A program made the position numbers and the translations under genes. The notes below the pieces were generated by a model. That model did not search any database, had not been told where the DNA came from, and saw only the letters and a program-made list of their open reading frames with translations. Shown one piece after another: positions 8,659-16,826 of a stretch of 64,000 nt of DNA (the first letter of the stretch is position 1; each line of letters starts with the position of its first letter). The DNA comes from Glycomyces harbinensis (GTDB lineage Bacteria > Actinomycetota > Actinomycetes > Mycobacteriales > Micromonosporaceae), in the NCBI RefSeq assembly GCF_900101745.1, contig NZ_FNAD01000008.1, positions 62,001-126,000 on the forward strand, given 5' to 3'.

Positions 8659-8818
8659 TGCGTGGAGACGCCGGCCGGCGGGTGCGAATGGGAAGCGGCG
8701 CAGTCAGATCGATCGGTCTGCGCGCTCTTGCTGCGGCTGGTCTCCGTGCCGCACACTGGTTGCGGTCCGCGGCCCGGATCGGGTCCGGACCCTCCCTACC
8801 CCCTAGAGGAGCACTCTT

Positions 8819-9802
8819 TTGAACGAGCAGAACTCGAGCAGGCACCGCTTGCAGAAGCCGAACATGAACCGGCGCAACTTCCTCCGGGCGCTCGCCGTCG
8901 GGGCGCCCCTGGCCGCTGCCGGGGCCGTGGGTGTCGGCGTGGCCTCGGCCGACACCGCGAGCTTCAAGATCATGGTCACCGAGCAGGTCTCCAACAAGGT
9001 CATGGTGTTCGACAAGAACAAGTCGTTCAGTGACGCGAACCGGTACAAGTCGTGGAGTCCGGGCACGGGTGGGTGGTCGAATCTGTCCGATTGCCGGATT
9101 CGGGATACCGCCCAGTTCGGGGCGATCGGCCTGGCCGCGGCCTCGGGTGGGAAGGTCGGGATCTGGAACATCACCGACGAGAAGGATCAGGAGCTCAACG
9201 ACGTGCTGTGGAGCGCCTCCCCGGGCGGGAACCCGCATGCGTTGGAGCGCATCCCGAACGTCGGCGCGTTCGTCGCGGCCTCCTCGGATGGATTCCTGAC
9301 CGTCTACGGCCCCACGGCGGTCTCCAAGCCCTCGACGCTCGCGAAGGTCCAGACCGTCTCGCTCCCCGGCGCGCACGGCGTCGTGTGGGACCCGAACAAC
9401 AAGCTGCTGTGGGCCTCCGGGGACAAGATCGTGCAGGCGTACTCGGTGTCGGGCACGTACCGCAACGTGCGGCTCAAGGCCACGAGCAAGAAGGTCGTGT
9501 TGTCGGGACTCGGGCACGACCTCCAGGCGGACTTCTCGAACTCGGGCCTGCTGCAGGTCTCGGACTCGTACGGCGTGTACTCGATCAACAAGTCGACGCT
9601 GGCGAAGACGACGCTGCACACGACCACGCGCATCAAGGCGTACGTGAAGATGAAGTCCGGCGAGTACTTCTACGTGCGCGGTGACAACGCCGGCTCGCGC
9701 GACTGGGGCAGTCCGACCGTGGTTTTCTCGCAGTCGGCCGACCGGACGCGTTCGGGCGCCGAGTTCTACAAGGCCCGCTACTACACGACCGCTTACAACT
9801 AG
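8819..9802 (+). CDS. DUF6528-family protein, Tat-exported
   Basis: The 327-aa product has a twin-arginine signal (NRRNFLRAL) and a hydrophobic Ala/Gly core ending at ASAD about residue 45, so it is predicted to be exported folded by Tat. The mature part has repeated short beta motifs (KVMVFDKN, KVGIWNITDE, GFLTVYGP, VQAYSVSG) typical of a beta-propeller, and matches the DUF6528 layout. The TTG at 8819 is chosen because AGAGGAG lies seven nucleotides upstream; the alternative ATG at 8864 directly before the RR motif lacks a ribosome site. Function is unknown. Confidence 0.8.
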   Translation: MNEQNSSRHRLQKPNMNRRNFLRALAVGAPLAAAGAVGVGVASADTASFKIMVTEQVSNKVMVFDKNKSFSDANRYKSWSPGTGGWSNLSDCRIRDTAQFGAIGLAAASGGKVGIWNITDEKDQELNDVLWSASPGGNPHALERIPNVGAFVAASSDGFLTVYGPTAVSKPSTLAKVQTVSLPGAHGVVWDPNNKLLWASGDKIVQAYSVSGTYRNVRLKATSKKVVLSGLGHDLQADFSNSGLLQVSDSYGVYSINKSTLAKTTLHTTTRIKAYVKMKSGEYFYVRGDNAGSRDWGSPTVVFSQSADRTRSGAEFYKARYYTTAYN

Positions 9803-9839
9803 GTCGGAGGCGGGCGCGAGAGCGTCCGCCCGCCTCCGG

Positions 9840-10610
9840 TCAGGCGGCGGTCACCGCGACGCCGGTGCGCCCGCCGTCCACGTCGAGGACGGTGCCGTGG
9901 ACGAACACGGCCTCGTCGGACGCGAGGTAGACCGCGGCTGCGGCGATCGCCGACGGGTGACCGGCGGCGCCGGCAGGAGTGCCCTGCATCAGGGCCGCAC
10001 CCGCCTGCGGCGCACCGGGGTCGAGCGACGGCGGACGGATCACCCCGGGCGAGACGGCGTTGACGCGGACGCCCTGCGGCCCGAACTCGGCGGCCCAGGC
10101 CCGGGTCAGGGTTTCCACGGCCCCCTTGGTGGACGCGTACAGGGCCGAGGAGGCGATGCCGAGCCTGGCGACCCAGGAGCCGAGGTTCACCACGGCCCCG
10201 CCTCCCGCGGCGAGCATCCCCGGCACGACCGCCTGGGTCAGGAAGTACGGCGCCTTGACGTTGACCGCGTACACCCGGTCGAAGGTCGCCGCGTCCGTGG
10301 TGGCGGTCGTGGTGGGCGGGAAGATGCCGGCGTTGTTGACGAGGACGTCGATGCGCCCGCCCGCGAGCGCCGCGGCGGTCGCAGCGAGCGCTCGGGACGC
10401 TTCCGGTGTGCCGTCGAGGTCGGCCGGGGCGAAGACGGCGCGCCCGCCCTGCTCGCGGATGGCCGCGACGGTCGCCTCGCCGCGGTCCTGGTCGCGTCCG
10501 GAGACGACGACGAACGCGCCCTCCGCGGCGAACGCCTCCGCGATCGCGCGGCCGATGTTGCTGGTGGAGCCTGTGACGAGGGCGTGTCTTCCTTGCAGTC
10601 GCTTGGTCAT
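9840..10610 (-). CDS. SDR-family NAD(P)-dependent oxidoreductase
   Basis: This 256-aa classical short-chain dehydrogenase has the nucleotide-binding TGSTSNIG at residues 13-20, VNNAG near 90, the catalytic Tyr-x-x-x-Lys as YASTK near 157, and the family C-terminal motif VDGGRTGVAVTAA. The substrate is unknown; similar enzymes act as ketoreductases or alcohol dehydrogenases. The true start is the ATG at 10610 (MTKRLQG), although the frame stays open far upstream. It is divergent from a TetR regulator with only 60 nt between them, which includes an inverted repeat, so the regulator very probably controls it. Confidence 0.92.
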   Translation of the reverse strand: MTKRLQGRHALVTGSTSNIGRAIAEAFAAEGAFVVVSGRDQDRGEATVAAIREQGGRAVFAPADLDGTPEASRALAATAAALAGGRIDVLVNNAGIFPPTTTATTDAATFDRVYAVNVKAPYFLTQAVVPGMLAAGGGAVVNLGSWVARLGIASSALYASTKGAVETLTRAWAAEFGPQGVRVNAVSPGVIRPPSLDPGAPQAGAALMQGTPAGAAGHPSAIAAAAVYLASDEAVFVHGTVLDVDGGRTGVAVTAA

Positions 10611-10631
10611 GAAGGCAACGCTAAAGCCAGG

Positions 10632-10656
10632 TTTTTGGACCCGCCAGTCCAGAAAA
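10632..10656. promoter_or_regulatory. Probable TetR operator between SDR and regulator genes
   Basis: An interrupted palindrome TTTTTGGAC-CCGCCA-GTCCAGAAAA sits in the 60-nt divergent promoter region. TetR/AcrR proteins normally bind such dyads in the shared promoter and repress both genes until a ligand binds. Its central position between the two starts supports this reading. Confidence 0.55.
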
Positions 10657-10670
10657 GGTAGGGTGGGACG

Positions 10671-11246
10671 GTGCGATTGACCGAGAAGGGCCGCGCTTCC
10701 CGTCAGCGCCTGGTCGAGGCCGCGTCGCTGCGCCTGCGCGGGGATGCGCCAGGGGCCATGCGGCTCGAAGACGTCCTGGCCGACGCCGGCATGAGCAAGG
10801 GCCAGCTGTTCCACTACTTCCCCGACGGCAAGGAGCAGCTCCTCCTCGCGGTCGCGCGGTACGAGGCCGAGCGGGTGCTCGCCGACCAGGAGCCGCACCT
10901 GAGCGCGCTCGATTCGCTCGCGTCCTGGCAGGCCTGGCGGGACGTGCTGGTGGCGCGCTACCGGGAGCAGGGCGCGCACTGCCCGCTCGGGGCGCTGCTG
11001 GCCCAGGCGGAGAGCACGGTCGGGGCCGGTGAGGTCGTCACAGCCCTGCTCGACCGGTGGCAGCGGCACCTCCGCGACGGGATCACGGCCATGCGCGCGG
11101 CCGCCGGGGCCGAGGCCGACCGGGAGGCGGCCGCGCTGATCGCCGGTATCCAAGGGGGCGTGCAGATCCTGCGCACGACACGCAGCACCGCCCACCTCGA
11201 AGCGGTCCTCGACCAGTTCATCGAACGGCTCCCGAGCGGCCCCTGA
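10671..11246 (+). CDS. TetR/AcrR-family transcriptional regulator
   Basis: The 191-aa product has an N-terminal helix-turn-helix (residues about 10-58) including the recognition region DVLADAGMSKGQLFHYFPDGKEQLL, which matches the TetR consensus G.s.gtlY.hF..Ke.Ll. The ligand domain contains a CPLGALLAQ motif seen in LmrA/YxaF-type TetR regulators. The start is a GTG at 10671 with AGG upstream. It is divergently paired with the SDR gene and an intervening palindrome, the common arrangement of a regulator with its target enzyme. Confidence 0.9.
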   Translation: MRLTEKGRASRQRLVEAASLRLRGDAPGAMRLEDVLADAGMSKGQLFHYFPDGKEQLLLAVARYEAERVLADQEPHLSALDSLASWQAWRDVLVARYREQGAHCPLGALLAQAESTVGAGEVVTALLDRWQRHLRDGITAMRAAAGAEADREAAALIAGIQGGVQILRTTRSTAHLEAVLDQFIERLPSGP

Positions 11247-11327
11247 CCCGATGGTCCGGGGCCTTGTCGGGTCCGGCTCCGCACCGGAGCCGCGGGTCGG
11301 TGCGCTGACCGGAGATCCGGGCCGCGG

Positions 11328-12164
11328 CTAGGGGAGGATGCGGACCTCGGCGCCGGTGGCGACGGTTCCTGTGGCGACCACGTCGGCGTAGAAGCCGAAG
11401 CAGGTGGCGCGTCCGTAGGGCACCTCGATGCGGTGGTGCCGGGCGAGGGTCTTGAGGAGCGCCTTGTCGGCGGGTGCGTCGCCGTGGGCGAGGGACGGGA
11501 TGACGCAGCGCGGGGTCGCGATCGCGACCTCGAGGACCACGTCGGTGCCGATCGTGATCCTCTGTCCCGGTTCGGGATCGGCGGGCAGGTCGAGGATCAG
11601 GTTGGGGCGGAAGCGGATCGGGTCGACCTCCTCGCCGTGTTCGGTGCTGAGTCGGTCGAGGGCGCCGGTGGTGACCAGGTGCATCGGGCCGAAGTCGAAG
11701 AAGCGGCCGTCGCTGCTGGGGCGGGCGTCGACGACGGCGTCGCCGCCGGGTTCGGCGTCGGCGGCCCATTCGGGGATCATGCCGGGCTCGTCGGGCCACC
11801 AGTGGTGGCGCTTGAGCTGCTGCGGGGCGGTGCGGGTGACGCGGACCGGGCGGCCGAGCCAGGCCGAGACCGCGGCGTCGGCTTCCGGGGTGCCCGCTTC
11901 GCACGGCTCCCCGCCGGGGGCGGTGATGATCGTGCGCCCTTCCGAGTCGGCTTGGGCCGGTTCGTATCTGACGGCGACTTCGAGGAGCCGGGCCCACAGG
12001 CGCGGCTGCTTGGCGCTGCCGATGGTGCCGTCGGCGTCGACGCAGACCCAGGTGCGGTCGCCGCCTAGTCCGTGCTTGCCGACCTCGGCTTCGGCGGGGT
12101 GCTCGGCGGCGGCCGACTTCAGCGGATAGCGGCGGATGCCCTTGACGCGGTTCACAGGTCGCAT
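11328..12164 (-). CDS. MOSC domain-containing protein
   Basis: The 278-aa product has an N-terminal MOSC_N beta-barrel (RVKGIRRYPLKS...) and a C-terminal MOSC domain with GLGGDRTWVCVD, RFRPNLILD and the conserved cysteine in TPRCVIPS, expected to hold sulfur or molybdenum cofactor (the mARC/YcbX group). It probably works with a reductase partner not seen nearby. Moco synthesis genes lie 21 kb away. Start is uncertain: TAGGAT lies seven nucleotides before a GTG at 12155 (a leaderless arrangement), and a product starting MNRVKGIRRYPLKS would fit the family at least as well as the ATG at 12164. Confidence 0.88.
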   Translation of the reverse strand: MRPVNRVKGIRRYPLKSAAAEHPAEAEVGKHGLGGDRTWVCVDADGTIGSAKQPRLWARLLEVAVRYEPAQADSEGRTIITAPGGEPCEAGTPEADAAVSAWLGRPVRVTRTAPQQLKRHHWWPDEPGMIPEWAADAEPGGDAVVDARPSSDGRFFDFGPMHLVTTGALDRLSTEHGEEVDPIRFRPNLILDLPADPEPGQRITIGTDVVLEVAIATPRCVIPSLAHGDAPADKALLKTLARHHRIEVPYGRATCFGFYADVVATGTVATGAEVRILP

Positions 12165-12217
12165 CCTATGCCGGTGGGGCGATCGGGACCACGGTGAAAA
12201 GCCGCCGCGGGCCGAAT

Positions 12218-13264
12218 CTAGGACTCGTTCGGTATGAAGAACAGCACCGGCGATTCGGCGATGGTCTCGGGCAGCTTGGTCGACCAGCGCCGGTCGCCGT
12301 CGTAGCCGGTGAAGTCGAGCGAGGCGCCGTCGCGGGAGAGGTAGCCGTCGGCGTGGACCGAGACGCACCCGTCGTCCTCGGCGCCGACCGCTTCGCCGTT
12401 CTGGAGGTCGACGACGCGGGTCCCGGATTCGGCCCGCATCGTGAAGTCGCCCTTGAGGGCGCCGTAGGGCCCGTAGTCGTCCACGAGGCACGCGTACCGG
12501 CCGGCGGGGTCGATGCCGACCAGGCCGATCGTGAGCGGTTCGGTGCCTTGGAGGCTCGGCGTCGGGATCGTCTCCAGGACCTTCCCGGACGCGTCCATGC
12601 GGTACAGCTCCGTGACTTCGAGGTTGTGGTAGATCGCCTGGGCCGTACCGTCTTCGGCGGTGTACCAGCGCACGCGGCACCCCCGGTTCGCCATCTCCAC
12701 AGTGGTCGGCAGCTTCCCGGAGTCGGGCGAGTACCACTCGGTCGCGCCCCAGGACTCGACCGGCAGGGGGAGCTCGGCGCTGCCGACCGGCGTGTCCGCG
12801 TCGCCCCAGACCGCGGCCCGGTGGACCAGGAGCGCGGAGCCGTCGCCGAGCCAGGCCGGGTCGATGCAGACGTGGTCGACGGGGTATTCGACGGCCGTGG
12901 TGATCTCGCCGGTCTCCAGGTCGCCGAACTTCAGGGCCGCGCCGGTGCTCGCGCCTTCGATCCAGGCGGCATGGCGCTGCAGGGGATCGACGCTCAGCGA
13001 GGCGCGCATGACGATGCCGACGTCGCCCTGCCGCTCCCAGATGCCGCTGAGGTCCAGGACGGGGGCGAGCGATTCGCCCTCGGCGTCGGGGTCCCAGCGG
13101 TAGAGCCGGTGGTCGTCGCCGAGCCCGTAGAACACGCCCGCGTCGATGCCGTTGCCCTGGCCCGAGACGCCTTCGAAGTCGCATGCGGCGGCCATGCCCG
13201 CGAACACGACCGCCGCGGCTGCGGCGATCCAGCGTCGGCGGTCCTTGCGGTGCGGCCCGGGCAT
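12218..13264 (-). CDS. Predicted secreted or lipid-anchored beta-propeller-like protein
   Basis: The 348-aa protein has a basic N-terminus (HRKDRRRW), a hydrophobic stretch and a cysteine at about residue 28 (GMAAAC) that may be a lipobox, although the -3 residue is alanine rather than leucine. The mature part has repeated Y/W-rich beta strands (HRLYRWDPD, DHVCIDPAWLGDGSALL, VRWYTAEDG, YRMDASGKVLE) like WD40/PD40 propellers. The ATG at 13264 has an almost perfect ribosome site, AAGGAGG. The next gene upstream in the same direction encodes a cell-wall peptidase-like protein 35 nt away, so the two may be co-transcribed. Function is unknown. Confidence 0.7.
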   Translation of the reverse strand: MPGPHRKDRRRWIAAAAAVVFAGMAAACDFEGVSGQGNGIDAGVFYGLGDDHRLYRWDPDAEGESLAPVLDLSGIWERQGDVGIVMRASLSVDPLQRHAAWIEGASTGAALKFGDLETGEITTAVEYPVDHVCIDPAWLGDGSALLVHRAAVWGDADTPVGSAELPLPVESWGATEWYSPDSGKLPTTVEMANRGCRVRWYTAEDGTAQAIYHNLEVTELYRMDASGKVLETIPTPSLQGTEPLTIGLVGIDPAGRYACLVDDYGPYGALKGDFTMRAESGTRVVDLQNGEAVGAEDDGCVSVHADGYLSRDGASLDFTGYDGDRRWSTKLPETIAESPVLFFIPNES

Positions 13265-13299
13265 GTCGTCCTCCTTCTCGGCGGGTGCTCCGCCTGCGG

Positions 13300-14103
13300 C
13301 TAGTCCGCTTCGGCCTCGGCGCTCTCGCCGGCGAGGAAGGCCCCGGCGGCCTTGTCGGCCATGCCGTGGCGGCCGATGAGGTCGAGCCAGATCCGGCCCG
13401 CGACGGGCGAGGCGGTGGGGTCGACGCTCTCGGCGCCGAAGCGCTCGCGCAGGATCTGGAAGGCCTGCTTGGTCTTGGGCCCGAAGTCGCCGTCGACGGC
13501 CAGGCCCTTCACTCCGGCCAGGTCCCTTGCGGCCCATTGGATGATGGTGGTGTCGGTCCCGTAGCCCCAGTTCATGGCGACGGCCTGGCGGCCCCGGTCG
13601 GCGTGGATGTGGTTCCAGTGGGAGCCGTCGGGGTCGTTGTTGCAGTGCAGGACCGTCCCGAAGTGCTTGCGGCAGGTGGCGATCACCGCGAGGTACCGGC
13701 GGCGCAGGTAGAGGCGGCTGTCCTTGCCGTGGACTGCGGCGTCGACGTAATGGCCTGAGCCCCAGTCGAACTTGGTCAGGTCGATGGCGGCGCCGTAGCG
13801 GTGGTAGCCGGGCTTGCAGACCTTGGCGCCCGCGACGCCGGTCCACTGGTAGGACCACTTGCCGCCGCCGCGGGCGTAGTACTGGCCGAGGCTGTGCAGG
13901 TCGCGGACGACTTTGCCCGCCTGCGTGTGGGTCTCGGCGTGCATGGTGAAGGAGGTGGTCGCCGGGTGGACGCCGAGGCCGTCGCCGTTGAACGCGGTCC
14001 GGTAGCGCATCTTCCACCCGCGCTCGTACAGCCAGTCGCGCGTGATGTCGGGATAACCGCAGGTCGAACGCGCGAATGCCTTGCTGCTGCTGGGAAATGC
14101 CAT
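13300..14103 (-). CDS. M15-like peptidase with C-terminal peptidoglycan-binding domain
   Basis: The 267-aa product has metallopeptidase motifs H-x-x-G-x-A-x-D (HRYGAAID, residues 101-108) and H-x-H (WNHIHAD, H165/H167), the zinc ligands of extensin-like/M15 D-Ala-D-Ala carboxypeptidases. A peptidoglycan_binding_1 repeat follows at residues 197-220 (GVKGLAVDGDFGPKTKQAF). It would cleave or bind peptidoglycan peptides. No Sec or Tat signal is visible at the N-terminus (MAFPSSSKAFARSTCG), which is odd for a wall enzyme; it may use a non-classical route or a lytic mechanism. It lies just upstream of the propeller-like protein gene. Confidence 0.8.
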   Translation of the reverse strand: MAFPSSSKAFARSTCGYPDITRDWLYERGWKMRYRTAFNGDGLGVHPATTSFTMHAETHTQAGKVVRDLHSLGQYYARGGGKWSYQWTGVAGAKVCKPGYHRYGAAIDLTKFDWGSGHYVDAAVHGKDSRLYLRRRYLAVIATCRKHFGTVLHCNNDPDGSHWNHIHADRGRQAVAMNWGYGTDTTIIQWAARDLAGVKGLAVDGDFGPKTKQAFQILRERFGAESVDPTASPVAGRIWLDLIGRHGMADKAAGAFLAGESAEAEAD

Positions 14104-14121
14104 CGCTCCTCCTGTCGCGGG

Positions 14122-15087
14122 CTATCGACTTCCTCTAATGTGGACTTTGACGCCGTCGGTCTCGAGCCACAGGCCGGGACTGCCCGGCACGGCGAAGATC
14201 TCGCCGCTGCAGGCGCAGTCGGCGGCGCTCTCGTCAGCGGCACTGCCGAGCGGCGTGCCGTCGCCGGCGTAGCGGGCCAGGCCGACGGTGCCGTCGCGGT
14301 CGCTGAAGACGCGGACGCCGTCGGCCTCGGCCACGGCGGCCATGGGGCGGCCGGTGCCCGGGATCGTGGCGACGGCTTCGATTCGCTCCTTGGAGCCGAT
14401 GTGGATCGTCTGGGTGCCGTCCTGGTCGCCGGTGGCCGCGAACAGGCCCTGCCCGGTCCCGGTCAGGACGGTGCCGAAGCCTTCGCCGAGGCCCGAGGCC
14501 AGGCGCCGCTGCGTCCAGGTGCGGCCCGCGTCGGTACTGATCGCGAGGTGGCTGCGGGTGACGACCGCCGAGTGCGGGTCGGGGCAGCCTTCGAGGACGA
14601 CGGCGAGGCCGGTGGCGCCGAACGGCGTGACGCCGGTGGCGATGCCCGACCGGATCGCCTTGGGGACGGGGAGTTGGGTGTAGGCGCCTTCGGCGTGCTC
14701 GATGCGGACGAGCGCGGGTCTGGCGCGGTCGTGGTCGAGTTCGACGGCGCCGGTCACCCACAGGACGCTGCCGAGGGCGGCCATCGAATGCGGGTGGAAG
14801 TCGGCGGGCAGGGGGATCGGGAGCGGCGGGCCGAGTTCCGCGGGCGCGTCCGGTTCGGTGGCCTCCAGGAGGCGCAGGGCGTAGTCGGCCTCGGTGACCG
14901 GGTCGGCGGTCAGGACGAGGAGCTCGCCGCGGCGGCCGGTCCAGCCCGCGGCGGCCGCGCGGATCTGCGGGAGGTCTGCCGCTTCGGCCCGGCGCGGCGC
15001 GGCGGTGGCCGCCGTGGCGGCGAGGAGGGCGGCCGCACCAGTGAGGAGGGTGCGGCGGGTCAGGCCCGGAGTTGCAGAATCGGCCAT
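14122..15087 (-). CDS. Tat-exported beta-propeller-like protein
   Basis: The 321-aa product carries a twin-arginine signal (LTRRTLLTGAAALLAA) cleaved after ...AEAA. The mature part has sialidase/BNR-like motifs, notably HLAISTDAGRTWTQRR, which matches the Asp-box S-x-D-x-G-x-x-W, so a propeller fold is likely. No catalytic residues of a sialidase can be identified. The ATG at 15087 (MADSATPG) lies just before the signal; an upstream in-frame ATG at 15141 would add an unlikely tail. It is separated by 18 nt from the M15-like gene downstream, so 15087-12218 could be one operon of envelope proteins. Confidence 0.7.
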   Translation of the reverse strand: MADSATPGLTRRTLLTGAAALLAATAATAAPRRAEAADLPQIRAAAAGWTGRRGELLVLTADPVTEADYALRLLEATEPDAPAELGPPLPIPLPADFHPHSMAALGSVLWVTGAVELDHDRARPALVRIEHAEGAYTQLPVPKAIRSGIATGVTPFGATGLAVVLEGCPDPHSAVVTRSHLAISTDAGRTWTQRRLASGLGEGFGTVLTGTGQGLFAATGDQDGTQTIHIGSKERIEAVATIPGTGRPMAAVAEADGVRVFSDRDGTVGLARYAGDGTPLGSAADESAADCACSGEIFAVPGSPGLWLETDGVKVHIRGSR

Positions 15088-15168
15088 GTGAGCACTATGA
15101 CCAATGGTGACGGCTCGTGCTCTGAAACCGCGAACATTCATTCCATAGTGGTATCTGAGGTTCGCGTG

Positions 15169-16398
15169 TCAGAGCCAGACGAGGGTCGCCAGGCCGACGG
15201 TGGTCGCGACGGCGGCGAGGACCGCGCCGGCGGCGATGAATTTCCCGAGCGGGACGCGGAGGCGCTGGTCGGCGGGGATGCCGGACCGGCGTCCGGAGAC
15301 GAGGTCGAACCACAGCAGGGTCGCCATCGAGGCCCACGGGGTGATGAGCGGGCCGACGTTCGTGCCGATCAGGAGTCCGAGGAGCGCGTCCGGATTCCCG
15401 GGCGGGATGACCGACTCGACGGCGGCGTAGGCGGGCAGGTTGTTGACGAGGTTCGACAGGCCCGCGCCCGCGAGGCCGGCGCGGAAGACGCCCGCGTCGC
15501 CATCGGCGCCGGCGGTGAGCAGCGAGACGGCCGCGTCGCCGCCGTGGCGCATGAGCGCGGGGACCAGGAGGAACAGCCCGGCGGTGAGGACGAGGAGGCG
15601 CCACGGGACGAGGTCCCAGGACAGGAGGTCGCGGCGGCGGCGCAGGCAGTGGACGAGGAGGACCGCCGCGCCGGCCGTCGAGACGATCTGGATGGGGACC
15701 TCGGCGACGACGGCGGCGACGAAGCCCGCGCAGACGGCCGCGGCGGTCCAGAAGAGCCGCCGGTCGTCGATCCGCGGCGGTTCGGCGGGGACGCGGTAGC
15801 GGTCGAGCTCGCGGTGTCGGCGGCGCCAGAACGCGAGCCACAGGCACAGGGCGGTCGCGGCCAGGACCGCGAGTTGCGGTGCCCACATGCGTGCGGCGAA
15901 GTCGGCGAAGCCGAGGCCGATGCGGTCGGCCGCAAGGAGGTTCGTCAGGTTCGACACGGGCAGGAGCAGGCTCGCGGTGTTGGCGAGCCAGACGGTGGTC
16001 ATCGCCAGCGCCAGAGCGGGGGCGCGGGTGGCGGCGGCGAGGGCGAGCATGACGGGGGTGAGCAGGACGATCGTGGTGTCGAGGTTGAGGAAGATCGTGG
16101 TGGCGGTGGCGAGGAGGAAGCAGCAGGCGAAGAGGGCGGCGTGGCTGCCGCGGCCGAGGCGGGCGAGGGCGAGGGCGGCGACGTCGAAGAGCTGGGAGGC
16201 CTGGACGAGGGCGACCATGGCCATGACGGTGCCGAGGAAGAGCACGAGCGGGGCGACGCGGGTGAGGCCGGCGACGGCGTCGGCGGTGGGGAGGGCGCCG
16301 GTGGCCCAGCACAGGAGGCCGGCGGCGAGGATGCCGAGGCCGGCGAGGTCCAGCCAGTGGAGGCGGGACGTCCGGGAAGCGGCCGCGGTGCGAGTCAC
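15169..16398 (-). CDS. SLC13/ArsB-type anion or ion transporter
   Basis: This 409-aa integral membrane protein has about eleven helices. It shows inverted-repeat hallmarks of the ion-transporter superfamily: FLNLDTTIVLLTPV and SNLTNLLAA in the first half, LSNLVNNLPAYAA and LIGTNVGPLITPWASM in the second. These N-x-T/N-N-x-P motifs form the substrate and Na+ sites in ArsB, NhaD and SLC13 carriers. The exact substrate (arsenite, dicarboxylate, sulfate or a Na+/H+ exchange) cannot be told, and no ars genes are near. It is preceded on its own strand by a 430-bp non-coding stretch. Confidence 0.8.
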   Translation of the reverse strand: MTRTAAASRTSRLHWLDLAGLGILAAGLLCWATGALPTADAVAGLTRVAPLVLFLGTVMAMVALVQASQLFDVAALALARLGRGSHAALFACCFLLATATTIFLNLDTTIVLLTPVMLALAAATRAPALALAMTTVWLANTASLLLPVSNLTNLLAADRIGLGFADFAARMWAPQLAVLAATALCLWLAFWRRRHRELDRYRVPAEPPRIDDRRLFWTAAAVCAGFVAAVVAEVPIQIVSTAGAAVLLVHCLRRRRDLLSWDLVPWRLLVLTAGLFLLVPALMRHGGDAAVSLLTAGADGDAGVFRAGLAGAGLSNLVNNLPAYAAVESVIPPGNPDALLGLLIGTNVGPLITPWASMATLLWFDLVSGRRSGIPADQRLRVPLGKFIAAGAVLAAVATTVGLATLVWL

Positions 16399-16544
16399 CG
16401 GCCCAATGGTAAGGACGGGCGGAAGTGGCGGCCACGATGTGCGAACAGATCACGACCTGGGGTTGGAGGCTGGTGGAGTAGGGCGGATGGAGGCGGGCGA
16501 TTCGGGCGAAGGGGTCGGGGTGACCGGACGGCGGGCACGCTGAC

Positions 16545-16603
16545 GCGGATCGCGGTGCTCAGGCGCCCCCGATTCAAGGGTGCCTCGGAGGTCCGACAAT
16601 TCT
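16545..16603 (+). repeat. 59-bp direct repeat, copy 1
   Basis: It aligns without gaps to 16711-16769 with 51 of 59 bases identical; the best conserved core is CGCCCCCGATTCAAGGG. It lies in the intergenic region before clpB. It is not flanked by obvious transposase genes or terminal inverted repeats. Confidence 0.8.
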
Positions 16604-16710
16604 GTGGCCGGCTGGCTGACCAACGGTCCGGTGGACCGACGGGTTGGCCGGCGGACCGGTGTGGCGCGGGGAGGCATTTCGGGGCGGCGGCTGTTCTCAG
16701 GCAGCCTGAG

Positions 16711-16769
16711 GAGGATCGAGGGTCTCAAGCGCCCCCGATTCAAGGGCGCCTCCGAGGTCCGACAGTTCT
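16711..16769 (+). repeat. 59-bp direct repeat, copy 2
   Basis: This is the partner of 16545-16603, offset by 166 bp. The 15-bp palindrome CTCAGGCAGCCTGAG ends at its left edge. The copies differ by eight substitutions, so the duplication is not recent, or the unit is a dispersed family in this genome. Confidence 0.8.
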
Positions 16770-16826
16770 TGTGGATTGTGCCGATCTTCGGGCGGCGGCT
16801 TTGCCGCCGCCCTGGTCAGTGCCGTT

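Larger units (their letters stand above)
16399..16826. other. Non-coding stretch between the SLC13-type gene and clpB
   Basis: No plausible coding region was found in these 428 bases. They hold a pair of 59-bp imperfect direct repeats (listed separately), a perfect 15-bp palindrome CTCAGGC-A-GCCTGAG at 16696-16710, and short GC-rich inverted segments around 16608-16660. Clear intrinsic terminators with T-runs are absent for clpB, which ends just to the right. Confidence 0.6.
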
